Shown in pieces: positions 24,941 to 32,998 of a DNA stretch of 40,844 bases. Numbering within the stretch: the stretch's first letter is position 1; the number at the start of each line of letters is the position of its first letter. The stretch is from Ruminococcaceae bacterium UBA7217. Its GTDB lineage: Bacteria; Bacillota; Clostridia; Oscillospirales; Acutalibacteraceae. Position numbers and translations under genes: made by a program. Below the pieces are notes generated by a model. It was not told where the DNA came from, made no database searches, and worked only from the letters and a program-made list of their open reading frames with translations. The stretch lies in NCBI GenBank assembly GCA_002490425.1, contig DKTZ01000048.1:1-40844 (forward strand), read 5' to 3'.

Positions 24941-24958
24941 AGTTTGGGGAGTGGTTTT

Positions 24959-25720
24959 ATGGATTTTAAAACAGGAACGCTGATGTATTGCCTTGCTTTC
25001 GGCGTAATAATTTTTGTTATTATTCAGTCCGTTTTCTTTATGGTAAAGGCGTGGAAAAGGGGTAAGGCAATTGGCATTGAAAAAGAAAAAATGAAGCAGA
25101 CTGTAATTTCGAGCGTGCTGTTTACAATTGCGCCTGCTGTGTCAATTCTGGCAACGGTGCTGGCGTTGGCGTCAGCTCTCGGGATAGTCTTGCCGTGGAT
25201 TCGCCTTTCGGTTATCGGCAACTTGGCGTATGAAACCGTAGCGGCTGAAAGTGCCGTCGGCGTTTTCGGCTCGTCCCTTGCCAATGAAATCAAGGATGTA
25301 AAGCAGTTTTCGACTATTGCGTGGACAATGACAATAGGCTCATGCTTCCCGCTGGTTTTACTGCCTATTCTCTGTAAAAAAATACATAAAGCAACGCAGA
25401 AAATAACCTCAAAAAGCAGTTCATCAAATGCGCTCGGAGACATTTTGGGAGCGGCGGCGTTCATAGGAATTATTGCCGCATTTATTTCGCGTGCAGTTGC
25501 AGGAATTCCGTCAGACGGCCCGTCGGCAGGCTTTATGTCGGTGTCCGTTCTGCTATCCGCAATGATTTTCACAATAGCTCTCGACTATTTATGCAGAAAG
25601 AAAAATCTTAAAAAGCTTGAACCGTTTGTACTGCCTATTGCAATGTTTGGAGCTATGGGAATTGCCGTTTTGTTTACGCAGACACTGCCCGCGGGCATTA
25701 CGGAATTTACTTGGAGATAA
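24959..25720 (+). CDS. DUF5058 family membrane protein
   Basis: The 253-residue protein has about six to seven membrane helices, beginning LMYCLAFGVIIFVIIQSVFFM. Pattern and length fit the DUF5058 family of clostridial membrane proteins, whose function is unknown. ATG 24959 follows GGGGAGTGG; TTG 24944 in the same frame lacks a site. The next membrane gene starts 14 bases downstream, so the two probably form a heteromeric membrane complex, perhaps a permease. Confidence 0.75.
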   Translation: MDFKTGTLMYCLAFGVIIFVIIQSVFFMVKAWKRGKAIGIEKEKMKQTVISSVLFTIAPAVSILATVLALASALGIVLPWIRLSVIGNLAYETVAAESAVGVFGSSLANEIKDVKQFSTIAWTMTIGSCFPLVLLPILCKKIHKATQKITSKSSSSNALGDILGAAAFIGIIAAFISRAVAGIPSDGPSAGFMSVSVLLSAMIFTIALDYLCRKKNLKKLEPFVLPIAMFGAMGIAVLFTQTLPAGITEFTWR

Positions 25721-25733
25721 GGGGGAGAGAAAA

Positions 25734-26399
25734 ATGAAAAAAGAAAGAACTTATACTGAAAAAATACACCTTTGGGGTGCAGTTTGGTCTGTTGCGGCGC
25801 TTTTAGTGCTTTTTTCCGTTCCGTTTATTTTCTCGGTTCATTACAACGCATTTCCTGAGCTTAAAACTCTTTTAAAAGCTCTTTCAACCGTTATAGCAGT
25901 TTATTGGACAACCGCAATTATTGAGGTTGTGACCTACACGCCAATGCTCGGAGCGGGCGGAACATACCTTTCGTTCCTGTCGGGCAACATAACAAATCTT
26001 AAGCTCCCGTGCGCAATGAATGCAATGGAAAGAGCAAATGTGCGGGCAAACAGCGAAGAGGGCGAGGTAATCTCCACAATATCAATAGCAGCGTCGTCAA
26101 TAACCACAACGGTTATAATTGCTGTGGGCGTGCTTTTGTTTGCACCTGTTTTGCCGAAAATCCTTGCCGAAGGCTCTGTAATCAAGCCTGCTTTTGAATA
26201 TGTTGTTCCGGCTCTCTTCGGAGCGCTCGGTGCGTCATATTTTGCAAAGCATTGGAAAATATCAATTCTGCCGATTGCAGTCGGAATTATAATCTACATT
26301 TTCTCACCGTCAATGGCAGTGGGCACAATGATTTTTATTACGATTGTCGTAAGCATACTCGGAGCCCTCGGAATGTATAAGGCCAAAATTATAAAGTAA
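25734..26399 (+). CDS. Membrane protein partner of DUF5058
   Basis: The 221-residue protein has about six membrane segments, including LWGAVWSVAALLVLFSVPFIF near the N-terminus. A small-residue-rich segment VTYTPMLGAGGTYLSFLSGN with a following polar loop would suit a pore or substrate site. I recognise no named family. The start is set by GGGGGAGA before ATG 25734. Close spacing behind the DUF5058 gene suggests joint function as a transporter, which is inference only. Confidence 0.7.
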   Translation: MKKERTYTEKIHLWGAVWSVAALLVLFSVPFIFSVHYNAFPELKTLLKALSTVIAVYWTTAIIEVVTYTPMLGAGGTYLSFLSGNITNLKLPCAMNAMERANVRANSEEGEVISTISIAASSITTTVIIAVGVLLFAPVLPKILAEGSVIKPAFEYVVPALFGALGASYFAKHWKISILPIAVGIIIYIFSPSMAVGTMIFITIVVSILGALGMYKAKIIK

Positions 26400-26471
26400 T
26401 ACGGTAGGGTGATGGATATCTCCCACTGTAATTTGATATGTTGGTAAACAGATTAAAGAGGAGTACATAAT

Positions 26472-27713
26472 ATGAACCGCGCAATTATGGAAATACATTT
26501 CAGCAATTGCACACTTTACGGAAAAATTCAATATTTCCTTGATTCAAAAACAGTTCCGTTTTTTATTTTGGATGATAGATTTTGCATTACAAAAATGACA
26601 GATGGTGACGGCAAAAATGTCAGCTTTGAAAAATATCCTGACAGAAGCACAGTCGGTAAACAATCTTGCTATGCAACAAAGGAAATTGACACTAAACAAT
26701 TTGAAATTGAGTTTGCAAGTGTCAAAAAATTTAAACGCCACTGGTCAAAAAGAAAAAGCAGCGACCGATATAATTTTTTTGAGGATAAGCGTATTTTTTT
26801 ATATGATAATTACATTCGCTTTTATCCCTATCTTGCTTATCCTGATGATACAGAGCGCATCGGAAGGCATTTTATTCAGTGCAGATATGAGCCGTTGACT
26901 GTATACGGCTTAGACGGTTACGAAGTCCTGTTCGCAGAGAAACAGGGCAATTCACATATAATTCAACCGCTTAAATCAAATCGCTGTCTGATTTACGCAT
27001 TGCGAAAGGACAGTTGTTATATAACCAAATGCGGTCAATTCCGTGCAATAACGCAGAAAAAAAGCGAATATGAGTATGCGCAAGCTATTGTAAGAACTAA
27101 CAATGAGGTGCTTGACTGGTATAACAGTAACCTGTACGTAGATAAACCGGCACATGGAAATTTTCAGCTTGTATCTCTCGGTTTTACGCATAATGTCAAT
27201 GCGTATGTGTGCGATAGCCTTACAGTTTACGAAAATTTTCAAAAATTACCGAAAGTGTGTGAATCTTATATTCCTCATGAACTCGGTCATATATGGAATA
27301 TAAGTGACAATTTTACGGCAGAAGGCTTTTTGGATGAGGGCGGGGCAGAATGGAGTGCTGAAATTTACCGCTTTTACCATGATAAAAATTCTTTTGAAAA
27401 GCATCGAAAAGAATATGAGAAATTCAGCGAAAAATATTGGGAAAAGCTTTGCACCAACCGTAAATTTGATAACACCGACCCTGAAATCCCTAATCGCCAT
27501 ATGCTAGGCTTTCGCTTTTATAACCGAATTTATCGGGAATTCGGTCTTGACACGGTGCGCAGATGTATTCTCTGTTATGCGCTCTTGAATGATAAAAGTT
27601 TAGATGCTTTTTTAACTCACGTACAGCAAACGGAAAACGAAAAGGTATTTATATTTGTTCAAAATGAAGTTAATGATATTATCAGCCGTTTTCCCAAAAA
27701 GAAAAACATCTGA
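26472..27713 (+). CDS. Gluzincin-like metallopeptidase (M1-type motif)
   Basis: The 413-residue cytoplasmic protein has no signal peptide. It carries a zinc motif HELGH (269-273) and a downstream FLDEGGAEW with Glu289 as the probable third ligand, comparable to the HExxH...NEG arrangement of M1 aminopeptidases. The spacing is 15 residues, shorter than the usual 18. The N-terminal 200 residues are beta-rich and could correspond to the M1 N-domain. GAGGAG precedes ATG. Regulation is not evident, and a repeat-rich gap follows. Confidence 0.72.
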   Translation: MNRAIMEIHFSNCTLYGKIQYFLDSKTVPFFILDDRFCITKMTDGDGKNVSFEKYPDRSTVGKQSCYATKEIDTKQFEIEFASVKKFKRHWSKRKSSDRYNFFEDKRIFLYDNYIRFYPYLAYPDDTERIGRHFIQCRYEPLTVYGLDGYEVLFAEKQGNSHIIQPLKSNRCLIYALRKDSCYITKCGQFRAITQKKSEYEYAQAIVRTNNEVLDWYNSNLYVDKPAHGNFQLVSLGFTHNVNAYVCDSLTVYENFQKLPKVCESYIPHELGHIWNISDNFTAEGFLDEGGAEWSAEIYRFYHDKNSFEKHRKEYEKFSEKYWEKLCTNRKFDNTDPEIPNRHMLGFRFYNRIYREFGLDTVRRCILCYALLNDKSLDAFLTHVQQTENEKVFIFVQNEVNDIISRFPKKKNI

Positions 27714-27880
27714 GATAGGTGCGGTTTCTTCGTTTTGTGACCTTATGCAGGGTGCTGTCCGCTCCAGTCGGTGAAATCGGAGTACATTTATACGACTGTC
27801 ATTTGAATTGTAATTAGTAGGGACAGACTTCGGCGCACCGTGACAATAAATTTTATTGATTAACACGTTTTTCCGCTCAT

Positions 27881-27920
27881 TCTTTGAGGAGCTGTCACGA
27901 GAAACGAGTGACTGAGGGAG
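27881..27920. repeat. Second repeat type (CTTTGAGGAGCTGTCAC...GTGACTGAGGGAG)
   Basis: Dyad arms GTCAC (27894-27898) and GTGAC (27908-27912) are flanked by GAGGAGC and GAGGGAG. The left part, together with its CGCTC lead, resembles 22657-22680 beside the other repeat cluster. Confidence 0.45.
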
Positions 27921-27990
27921 TTTTGTTTCATTTGCCGTCTTGGTCGGTGCTTATGCTTCGCAGAGGTGTCCACTGGTCACCCGCAACCTT

Positions 27991-28099
27991 ATCGTCCCGT
28001 GAAAATTGCAGATACTTTGCGGGCGGATGAAAGGCATCCGCCCCTACTTTTTGAGTTGTTTATCTAATTACAGCGTAGGGCGGTGGCTTGCTGCCGCCG
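27991..28099. repeat. Palindromic repeat module, copy B
   Basis: It matches the right part of copy A: the ATCGTCCCGTGAAAATTGCA flank, hairpin GGGCGGATG/CATCCGCCC (28021-28043), and hairpin GGCGGT/GCCGCC (28079-28098). In the last hairpin the only two differences from copy A (28084 and 28093) are opposite each other in the stem. Confidence 0.75.
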
Positions 28100-28110
28100 T
28101 TGTTTGTAGA

Positions 28111-28130
28111 GACAGGCTTCCACGCCTGTC
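28111..28130. repeat. Isolated palindrome GACAGGC/GCCTGTC
   Basis: A perfect 7-bp inverted repeat with a 6-base loop lies directly after repeat module B and is preceded by GTAGA. It is probably another variant of the same GTAGGG palindrome family. Confidence 0.5.
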
Positions 28131-28379
28131 CGTTGCACAATTGCATTAATTTGCTTTTTCGGCAGGCGAGTAATGGAGACGGGGCGAAGTTGACAGAGGG
28201 GGTTATTTATTCAAACCGAAATTATTCAATATTCATTGGTGTTACCCCTCAGAAATATAGACAGATATGATATAAATTATATAATTATTTCGGGCAGCCG
28301 GGGTCGTCTACCCCTACAATTTGAGGTTGTGCTTCAATATTGTCAAGACCATTTCACCTAAAACATTCAAAGGAAAATT

Positions 28380-28880
28380 ATGAAAGTAGAAATAAAACGA
28401 GTGAGCGAAGATCGAAAAGAAACGCTTGCCAATCTTTTGGAAAAATATAATTATGAGTTTTCTCAATATGATAAAAGGCAGTTCAATGATAACGGCTTAT
28501 TCGGGTATAAATATCTGAACAATTATTTTACCGATAATGACAGATTTGCTTATTTTATTTATGCCGATAATTTGCTTGCAGGCTTTGCGCTGATAAACAA
28601 ATATCATGAATGTGAAAGACCTATTGACTGGTCGATTGCGGAATTTTTTGTGTCTTACAATTTCAGAAGACAGGGCATTGCAACTGACGCCGTAAGACAG
28701 ATATTTGAAATTCATAAGGGATATTATCATATTAAATATCACAAGAAAAATGAGTCAAGCGTCGTTCTTTGGAACAGCGTTGCAAAAAAATATTCAAATA
28801 ACAGCTATGAGATATGCGTAGGCGACGAACCGTTTGATGACGGAACAGAGGCGACAGTGCTGTTTTTTGAAGTGAAATAA
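28380..28880 (+). CDS. GNAT family N-acetyltransferase
   Basis: The 166-residue protein has a GNAT fold. WSIAEFFVSYNFRRQGIATDAVRQIF includes the acetyl-CoA pyrophosphate loop RRQGIA (96-101), followed by the beta-strand YHIKYHKKNESSVVLWNSVA typical of the C-terminal half. The acceptor substrate is unknown. Ribosome site AAAGGAAA. The gene is isolated between the repeat gap and a bidirectional terminator. Confidence 0.85.
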   Translation: MKVEIKRVSEDRKETLANLLEKYNYEFSQYDKRQFNDNGLFGYKYLNNYFTDNDRFAYFIYADNLLAGFALINKYHECERPIDWSIAEFFVSYNFRRQGIATDAVRQIFEIHKGYYHIKYHKKNESSVVLWNSVAKKYSNNSYEICVGDEPFDDGTEATVLFFEVK

Positions 28881-28884
28881 ACAT

Positions 28885-28924
28885 AAAATCCGCCGAGAGT
28901 TTAACCCATCGGCGGATTTTTTAT
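28885..28924. terminator. Strong bidirectional terminator
   Basis: A perfect 12-bp stem (28885-28896 with 28909-28920) has a 12-base loop, T-rich on the right of the plus strand and, read in reverse, on the minus strand. It serves the converging genes ending at 28880 and 28951. Confidence 0.88.
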
Positions 28925-28950
28925 CTCAATATTTACGTTTGTGCGGACGC

Positions 28951-29406
28951 TTATTGCGAATATTCTATGCTGTAGCTTTTAACCGTGTCGATTAAAGAAA
29001 CAATCAACTGGGCTGTTATCAAAATTGCATTTAATATGAAAGAAATTCTAAACGGAAGGGAATTATCTAAAACGCTGTGCTCGGTGAAAAACGCAAAGGC
29101 AAAAAGGGCGGCTAAAGAAATCAGGCTAATCAGTGACAGGACAGAAGCCGTTGCATTTTGCTTTTTTACCAAATTTTTAATGAATAAAATCAGTGTTAAG
29201 ACGGCAAATAAAACGCATATTGCGTACAGGAATAAAAGACCAAGTATATTGTGTTCAGAAAAGACTTTACCTATAATTTTATCTAAAATCGGGTGCAACG
29301 CTTTGGGCAGCCAATATGCTCCGAAATAATCTGTATACAGTGCACATAAACATAACAGCGAAACGAATGAAAAAACTAAATTACTGATAAAATGTGCTAT
29401 TTTCAT
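28951..29406 (-). CDS. Small four-helix membrane protein
   Basis: The 151-residue protein has four hydrophobic helices (about 6-26, 55-80, 88-110, 120-142) and no recognised domain. ATG 29406 is supported by AAGGAG eight bases upstream; the GTG at 29415 overlaps that site. It is a single gene whose function cannot be given. Confidence 0.7.
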   Translation of the reverse strand: MKIAHFISNLVFSFVSLLCLCALYTDYFGAYWLPKALHPILDKIIGKVFSEHNILGLLFLYAICVLFAVLTLILFIKNLVKKQNATASVLSLISLISLAALFAFAFFTEHSVLDNSLPFRISFILNAILITAQLIVSLIDTVKSYSIEYSQ

Positions 29407-29722
29407 AAATATCACTCCTTATATAACGTGTTTGGATTTTAATAATTTATAGGGGGATAAGATGCGTGATTAACAAACCATAGGACTCACCTTGCCTTTC
29501 TATAGACAATTGCTTTCTACAAATAAATAGTAACATTATTTATATATTAAATCCATTTGAATAATAGCCAAAATTTCTCTATGGCTATTGGCGATAATTA
29601 CCATTTTACCGCAATTTTTATGTGAAAAAAATTCAGTAAAATTATTTGTAAATATTGTATTTTTTAATATTAAGTGATAAAATAATTCCGATTAAAACTA
29701 ATTTTTGGGGAGGTATGTCCCA
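29407..29722. promoter_or_regulatory. Gap upstream of the inositol operon with promoter and inverted repeat
   Basis: AT-rich, no gene. An inverted repeat AATAGCCA/TGGCTATT (29563-29570 and 29582-29589) lies 66 bases upstream of a promoter TTGTAT (29655-29660), 17-bp spacer, TAAAAT (29678-29683). The ribosome site GGGGAGG at 29707-29713 fits ATG 29723. The inverted repeat could be a regulator site for the operon. No regulator gene is in the window. Confidence 0.55.
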
Positions 29723-30562
29723 ATGTCACTTGTACCGATGAAAATTCTGCTCGAGGAAGCGGAAAAACGGAATATTGCAATAGGCGCATTTTCCGTCGGC
29801 AATATGGAAATGGTGATGGGTGCGGTTGCCGCCGCTGAGGAGCTTAATGTGCCGATAATCCTGCAAATTGCAGAGGTACGCCTTAAAAATTCACCGCTGG
29901 AGCTTATGGGACCGATGATGGTTTCAGCCGCCAAAAATGCAAAGGTGCCCATAGCCGTTCACCTTGACCACGGACTTAATTTTGAAACCGTGCAAAAGGC
30001 TCTTGAACTCGGGTTTACATCAGTTATGTTTGACGGTTCTCTTCTGCCGCTCGAAAAGAATATTCAGGAGGTAAAAAGAGTCTGCGCCGAAGCAGCAAGA
30101 TACGGCGCTACCACTGAGGCGGAGCTTGGCGTTGTAGGAGGCAACGAGGGCGAGGGCAAACAGCACGAAATCCTTTGCACCAATCCTGACGACGCAAGAA
30201 TTTTCTGTGATGAAACGGGCGTTGATGCGCTGGCAGTTGCAATCGGAAACGCTCACGGCAATTATCCCGTTTTGCCGTCACTTCGCTTTGATGTTCTTGA
30301 CGACATAAATAAAACGGTTGACACTCCGCTTGTTCTCCACGGCGGCTCGGGAATAACCGATGAAATGTTCCGTCAGTCAATAATGCTCGGAATCCGCAAG
30401 ATTAACATTGCGACTGCTTCATTTAACTGCCTTGCAAATTCTGCAAAGAGCTATTGCGACAGTCACGAGCAGGTAAATTTCTTTGACCTTTCAAAATCTG
30501 AGGCCGAGGGAGTTTACGAAAACGTAAAACGCCATATTAAAATATTTGAGTTTATAGATTAA
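29723..30562 (+). CDS. iolJ: Class II aldolase, probably 6-phospho-5-dehydro-2-deoxygluconate aldolase
   Basis: The 279-residue class II fructose-bisphosphate-aldolase family protein has zinc ligands VHLDHGLNF (His80, His83), TEAELGVVGGNEGE, NAHGNYP, and the phosphate loop VLHGGSGITDE. Family sequence alone cannot separate FbaA from IolJ. Its position as first gene of the inositol cluster, 19 bases before iolC, favours IolJ, which splits DKGP into DHAP and malonate semialdehyde. TTG 29705 in frame overlaps the ribosome site; ATG 29723 is preferred. Confidence 0.85.
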   Translation: MSLVPMKILLEEAEKRNIAIGAFSVGNMEMVMGAVAAAEELNVPIILQIAEVRLKNSPLELMGPMMVSAAKNAKVPIAVHLDHGLNFETVQKALELGFTSVMFDGSLLPLEKNIQEVKRVCAEAARYGATTEAELGVVGGNEGEGKQHEILCTNPDDARIFCDETGVDALAVAIGNAHGNYPVLPSLRFDVLDDINKTVDTPLVLHGGSGITDEMFRQSIMLGIRKINIATASFNCLANSAKSYCDSHEQVNFFDLSKSEAEGVYENVKRHIKIFEFID

Positions 30563-30581
30563 GATTAAGGGAGAATATCTA

Positions 30582-31598
30582 ATGAAATATATCGAGTTTG
30601 ATAATTCAAAAGAATTTGATTTGATACTTTTGGGCAGAGTTGCGGTCGACCTTAACCCTGTTGATTACTACTGCCCGCTGAATGAGAGCACAACCTTTAA
30701 AAGATATCTCGGCGGCTCGCCTGCAAACATTGCAGTAGGTCTTGCAAGACTTGGCAAAAAGGTTGGATTTATTGCCCGTGTTTCGGACGACCAGCTCGGC
30801 AAATTTGTTACGGATTTCTTTGAAAATGAAGGAATTGACACATCAAACATTAAAAAATGCGAAAACGGCGAAAAAATCGGACTTACATTTACCGAAATCA
30901 AATCCGAAACAGAAAGCTCAATTGTAATGTACCGTAACGAGGCGGCAGACTTAAAGCTTGAAGTGTCAGATGTAGACGAGGAGTACATTAAGAGGGGCAA
31001 GGCAATTCTCATTTCGGGTACGGCTCTTTGCGAAAGCCCGTCAAGAGAGGCGGCGCTCAAGGCTGTAATGCTCGCCAAGAGAAATAATATCCCCGTAATT
31101 TTTGATATTGACTATCGCGCATACAACTGGAAAAATGACGACGAAATTTCAATCTACTATTCGTATGTGGCAAGAGAGGCGGACATAATTCTCGGCTCAC
31201 GTGAGGAATATGACCTTACCGAAAAGCTCATAAAACCCGGTATGACAGACAAGGAAACTGCGGCATACTGGCATTCACAGAACGCTAAAATCGTAGTTAT
31301 CAAGCACGGCAAGGAAGGCTCAACCGCTTACACAAATGACGGCGAAAGCTATAACATTAAGCCGTTCCCCGTAAAGCTGCTTAAATCCTTCGGCGGCGGC
31401 GATGGCTACGCAAGCGCATTCCTTTACGGTCTTTTTGAGGGCTTTGAAATTATTGACGCTCTTGAATTCGGCTCTGCTTCAGCCGCAATGCTTGTTGCGT
31501 CTCACGCTTGCTCGCAGGATATGCCATCAGCGGAAGCTGTTAAAAAGTTCATTGCAGACGAAAAGGCAGAATACGGCGAAATGATTGCCCGTGCATAA
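30582..31598 (+). CDS. iolC: 5-dehydro-2-deoxygluconokinase
   Basis: The 338-residue PfkB-family kinase has FDLILLGRVAVDLNPVD at the start and GGSPANIAVGLARLGKKVGF in the sugar-binding region. SFGGGDGYASAFLYGL carries the catalytic Asp274; Gly-Tyr after the Asp is typical of IolC. It phosphorylates 5-dehydro-2-deoxygluconate in inositol breakdown. Neighbours iolJ, iolB, iolD, iolE, iolA and iolG confirm the assignment. Confidence 0.94.
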   Translation: MKYIEFDNSKEFDLILLGRVAVDLNPVDYYCPLNESTTFKRYLGGSPANIAVGLARLGKKVGFIARVSDDQLGKFVTDFFENEGIDTSNIKKCENGEKIGLTFTEIKSETESSIVMYRNEAADLKLEVSDVDEEYIKRGKAILISGTALCESPSREAALKAVMLAKRNNIPVIFDIDYRAYNWKNDDEISIYYSYVAREADIILGSREEYDLTEKLIKPGMTDKETAAYWHSQNAKIVVIKHGKEGSTAYTNDGESYNIKPFPVKLLKSFGGGDGYASAFLYGLFEGFEIIDALEFGSASAAMLVASHACSQDMPSAEAVKKFIADEKAEYGEMIARA

Positions 31599-31611
31599 TT
31601 TCATATAGTAC

Positions 31612-31690
31612 GCACCCTGCACGTTTTTCGCTGCCACTTGTGTATCTGCATACACGTCGTGCAACGAGAAAACGCACACTGCACGCACTC
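31612..31690. repeat. Large imperfect palindrome upstream of the intact RAYT-like gene
   Basis: Nested arms: GTGTAT-CTGC-ATACAC in the centre (31639-31654 region), CGTTTTTCG against CGAGAAAACG, and GCACG-type outer arms. A related GCATACA...GTCG segment stands upstream of the truncated RAYT copy at about 39025-39055. It may be the left end of a mobilised unit. Confidence 0.45.
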
Positions 31691-31715
31691 TGCTGAAACA
31701 TAAACAATTATAAAT

Positions 31716-32249
31716 ATGAAAAACAATGAACTGCCAAATCGAAAGCATCCAAGACTGAAAAATTATGATTACAGCTTAAACGGCTATTATTTCGTTACAT
31801 TGTGTTGTAAAAATATGCAATGTTTTTTCGGAAATATCACTCATAATGTAGGGCAACGGCTGTCTCCGGCCGATAGACAGTATCGAGATTCCCTATTATC
31901 TCTTTCTGTTTACGGTCAAATTGCAGAGGAGCAGTTGTTTGCGTTAGAAGAACGATATGATTTTGTAACAATTGACAAATTCATAATAATGACGAATCAT
32001 ATTCACGCAATAATTATTTTGGACGGCTCGGCGGGAGCAAGCCCCCGCCCTACGCTGTCGGATATAATTTGTGCGTATAAATCTTTAACCACACAAAGCT
32101 GTAATATAATCACAAAATGTATAGGTAGGCAAATATTTCAAAATTCATTTTATGATAGAGTTATCACAAATGAAGAGGGATATTTTGAGGTTTGTCAATA
32201 CATTGACGAAAATGTACGCAAATGGCAAAATGACGAATATTATAAATAG
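31716..32249 (+). mobile_element. RAYT-like (Y1_Tnp, IS200-type) transposase gene, intact
   Basis: The 177-residue HUH single-strand transposase relative opens with RKHPRLKNYDYSLNGYYFVTL, carries the HUH motif NHIHAI (His95, His97) and a probable catalytic Tyr162 in QYIDENVRKWQNDEYY. Between the HUH strand and the following helix is GSAGASPRPTLSDIICAYKS, encoded by the reverse complement of the intergenic hairpin repeat (32029-32058). A second insert (about residues 44-60, from a GTAGGG-starting stretch at 31849) precedes RQYRDS. It sits between iolC and a DUF218 gene, interrupting the inositol operon. Confidence 0.85.
32029..32058. repeat. Hairpin repeat embedded in the RAYT coding sequence
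   Basis: Thirty bases are identical to the reverse complement of 22621-22650 (GGCGGG...CCCGCC hairpin with the CAGCGTA flank). The reading frame is kept and yields Ala-Gly-Ala-Ser-Pro-Arg-Pro-Thr. Confidence 0.85.
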
Positions 32250-32260
32250 TCGGAGATATT

Positions 32261-32950
32261 ATGAAAAAGATGTTTAAAAATAAAAAATTTAAAATATTTG
32301 TAATTTCCGTTCTTTGTGTCGGTCTTTTGTGCGTAGGCGCAGTAATAGGGATAAACGCTTATATGATTTCTTATGTCAGCGATTATCTTATTGAGGCGGA
32401 CGATTTGGAAAATTACAGCTTTGACTGCATAACGGTTTTGGGAGCAGGGCTGTGGGACGGAGAGCCGTCACCAATGCTTAAAGAGCGTTTGGATTTTGCA
32501 CTTGAAGCTTATGAAACGGGATGCAGTACAAAATTTTTAATGTCAGGCGACCACGGGCGCAAGGATTACGACGAGGTCAACGCTATGAAGGACTATGTGG
32601 CGGAAAACGGCGTAGACAAGGACTGTGTTTTCCTTGACCATGCAGGCTTTTCAACCTATGAAACAATGTACCGTGCACGTGACGTTTTCAAGGTTGAAAA
32701 AACGCTTATTGTAACTCAAAAATACCATTTGTACCGTGCCGTTTACAATGCAAGAAAGTTAGGAATAGACGCTTACGGGTATTTAAGAGAAGAAAAGATT
32801 TATTCAGTGGGCAACGACATTCGTGAAGCAGCGGCAAGGGTAAAGGATTTCTTTTACTGTATCTCGCAACCTGAGCCCACATATCTCGGCGAGGAAATCC
32901 CAGTTAAAACAGCAAGCGCTACACTGACTGACGATAAAGAAAAGATTTAA
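32261..32950 (+). CDS. DUF218/SanA-YdcF family membrane-anchored protein
   Basis: The 229-residue protein has an N-terminal membrane anchor (about 11-33, IFVISVLCVGLLCVGAVIGI) and one extracellular DUF218 domain: ITVLGAGLWDGEPSPMLKERL, FLMSGDHGRKDYDEVNAM, FSTYETMYRAR and LIVTQKYHLYRAVYNARKLG. Relatives (SanA, ElyC, YdcF) affect cell-envelope integrity; catalysis is unproven. It begins 12 bases after the RAYT-like stop, so it may be carried along by the inositol operon transcript rather than belong to the pathway. Confidence 0.87.
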   Translation: MKKMFKNKKFKIFVISVLCVGLLCVGAVIGINAYMISYVSDYLIEADDLENYSFDCITVLGAGLWDGEPSPMLKERLDFALEAYETGCSTKFLMSGDHGRKDYDEVNAMKDYVAENGVDKDCVFLDHAGFSTYETMYRARDVFKVEKTLIVTQKYHLYRAVYNARKLGIDAYGYLREEKIYSVGNDIREAAARVKDFFYCISQPEPTYLGEEIPVKTASATLTDDKEKI

Positions 32951-32960
32951 TTTGAAATGG

Positions 32961-32986
32961 GCGGATACCCCTAATCCGCTTTTTGA
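32961..32986 (+). terminator. Terminator-like hairpin inside the inositol cluster
   Basis: GCGGAT (32961-32966) pairs with ATCCGC (32974-32979) over a 7-base loop, followed by TTTTTG. It could end transcription from the iolJ promoter, or reduce it before iolB. Confidence 0.5.
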
Positions 32987-32998
32987 GAGTGGGGGTTT

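Larger units (their letters stand above)
27714..28379. repeat. Repeat-rich gap of about 670 bases without a gene
   Basis: No convincing coding region lies here; the longest frame (28088-28270) has no codable motif and crosses repeats. Contents, left to right: a decayed GTAGGG unit (27818-27835), a second repeat type (27865-27920), the module shared with 22541-22650 (27991-28099), a GACAGGC/GCCTGTC palindrome (28111-28130) and another GTAGGGG-type unit read in reverse (28291-28317). It looks like a landing zone for small non-autonomous elements. Confidence 0.7.

Noticed and set aside
28088..28270. 60-residue open frame
   Set aside because: It runs across palindromic repeats, lacks a ribosome site and shows no domain.
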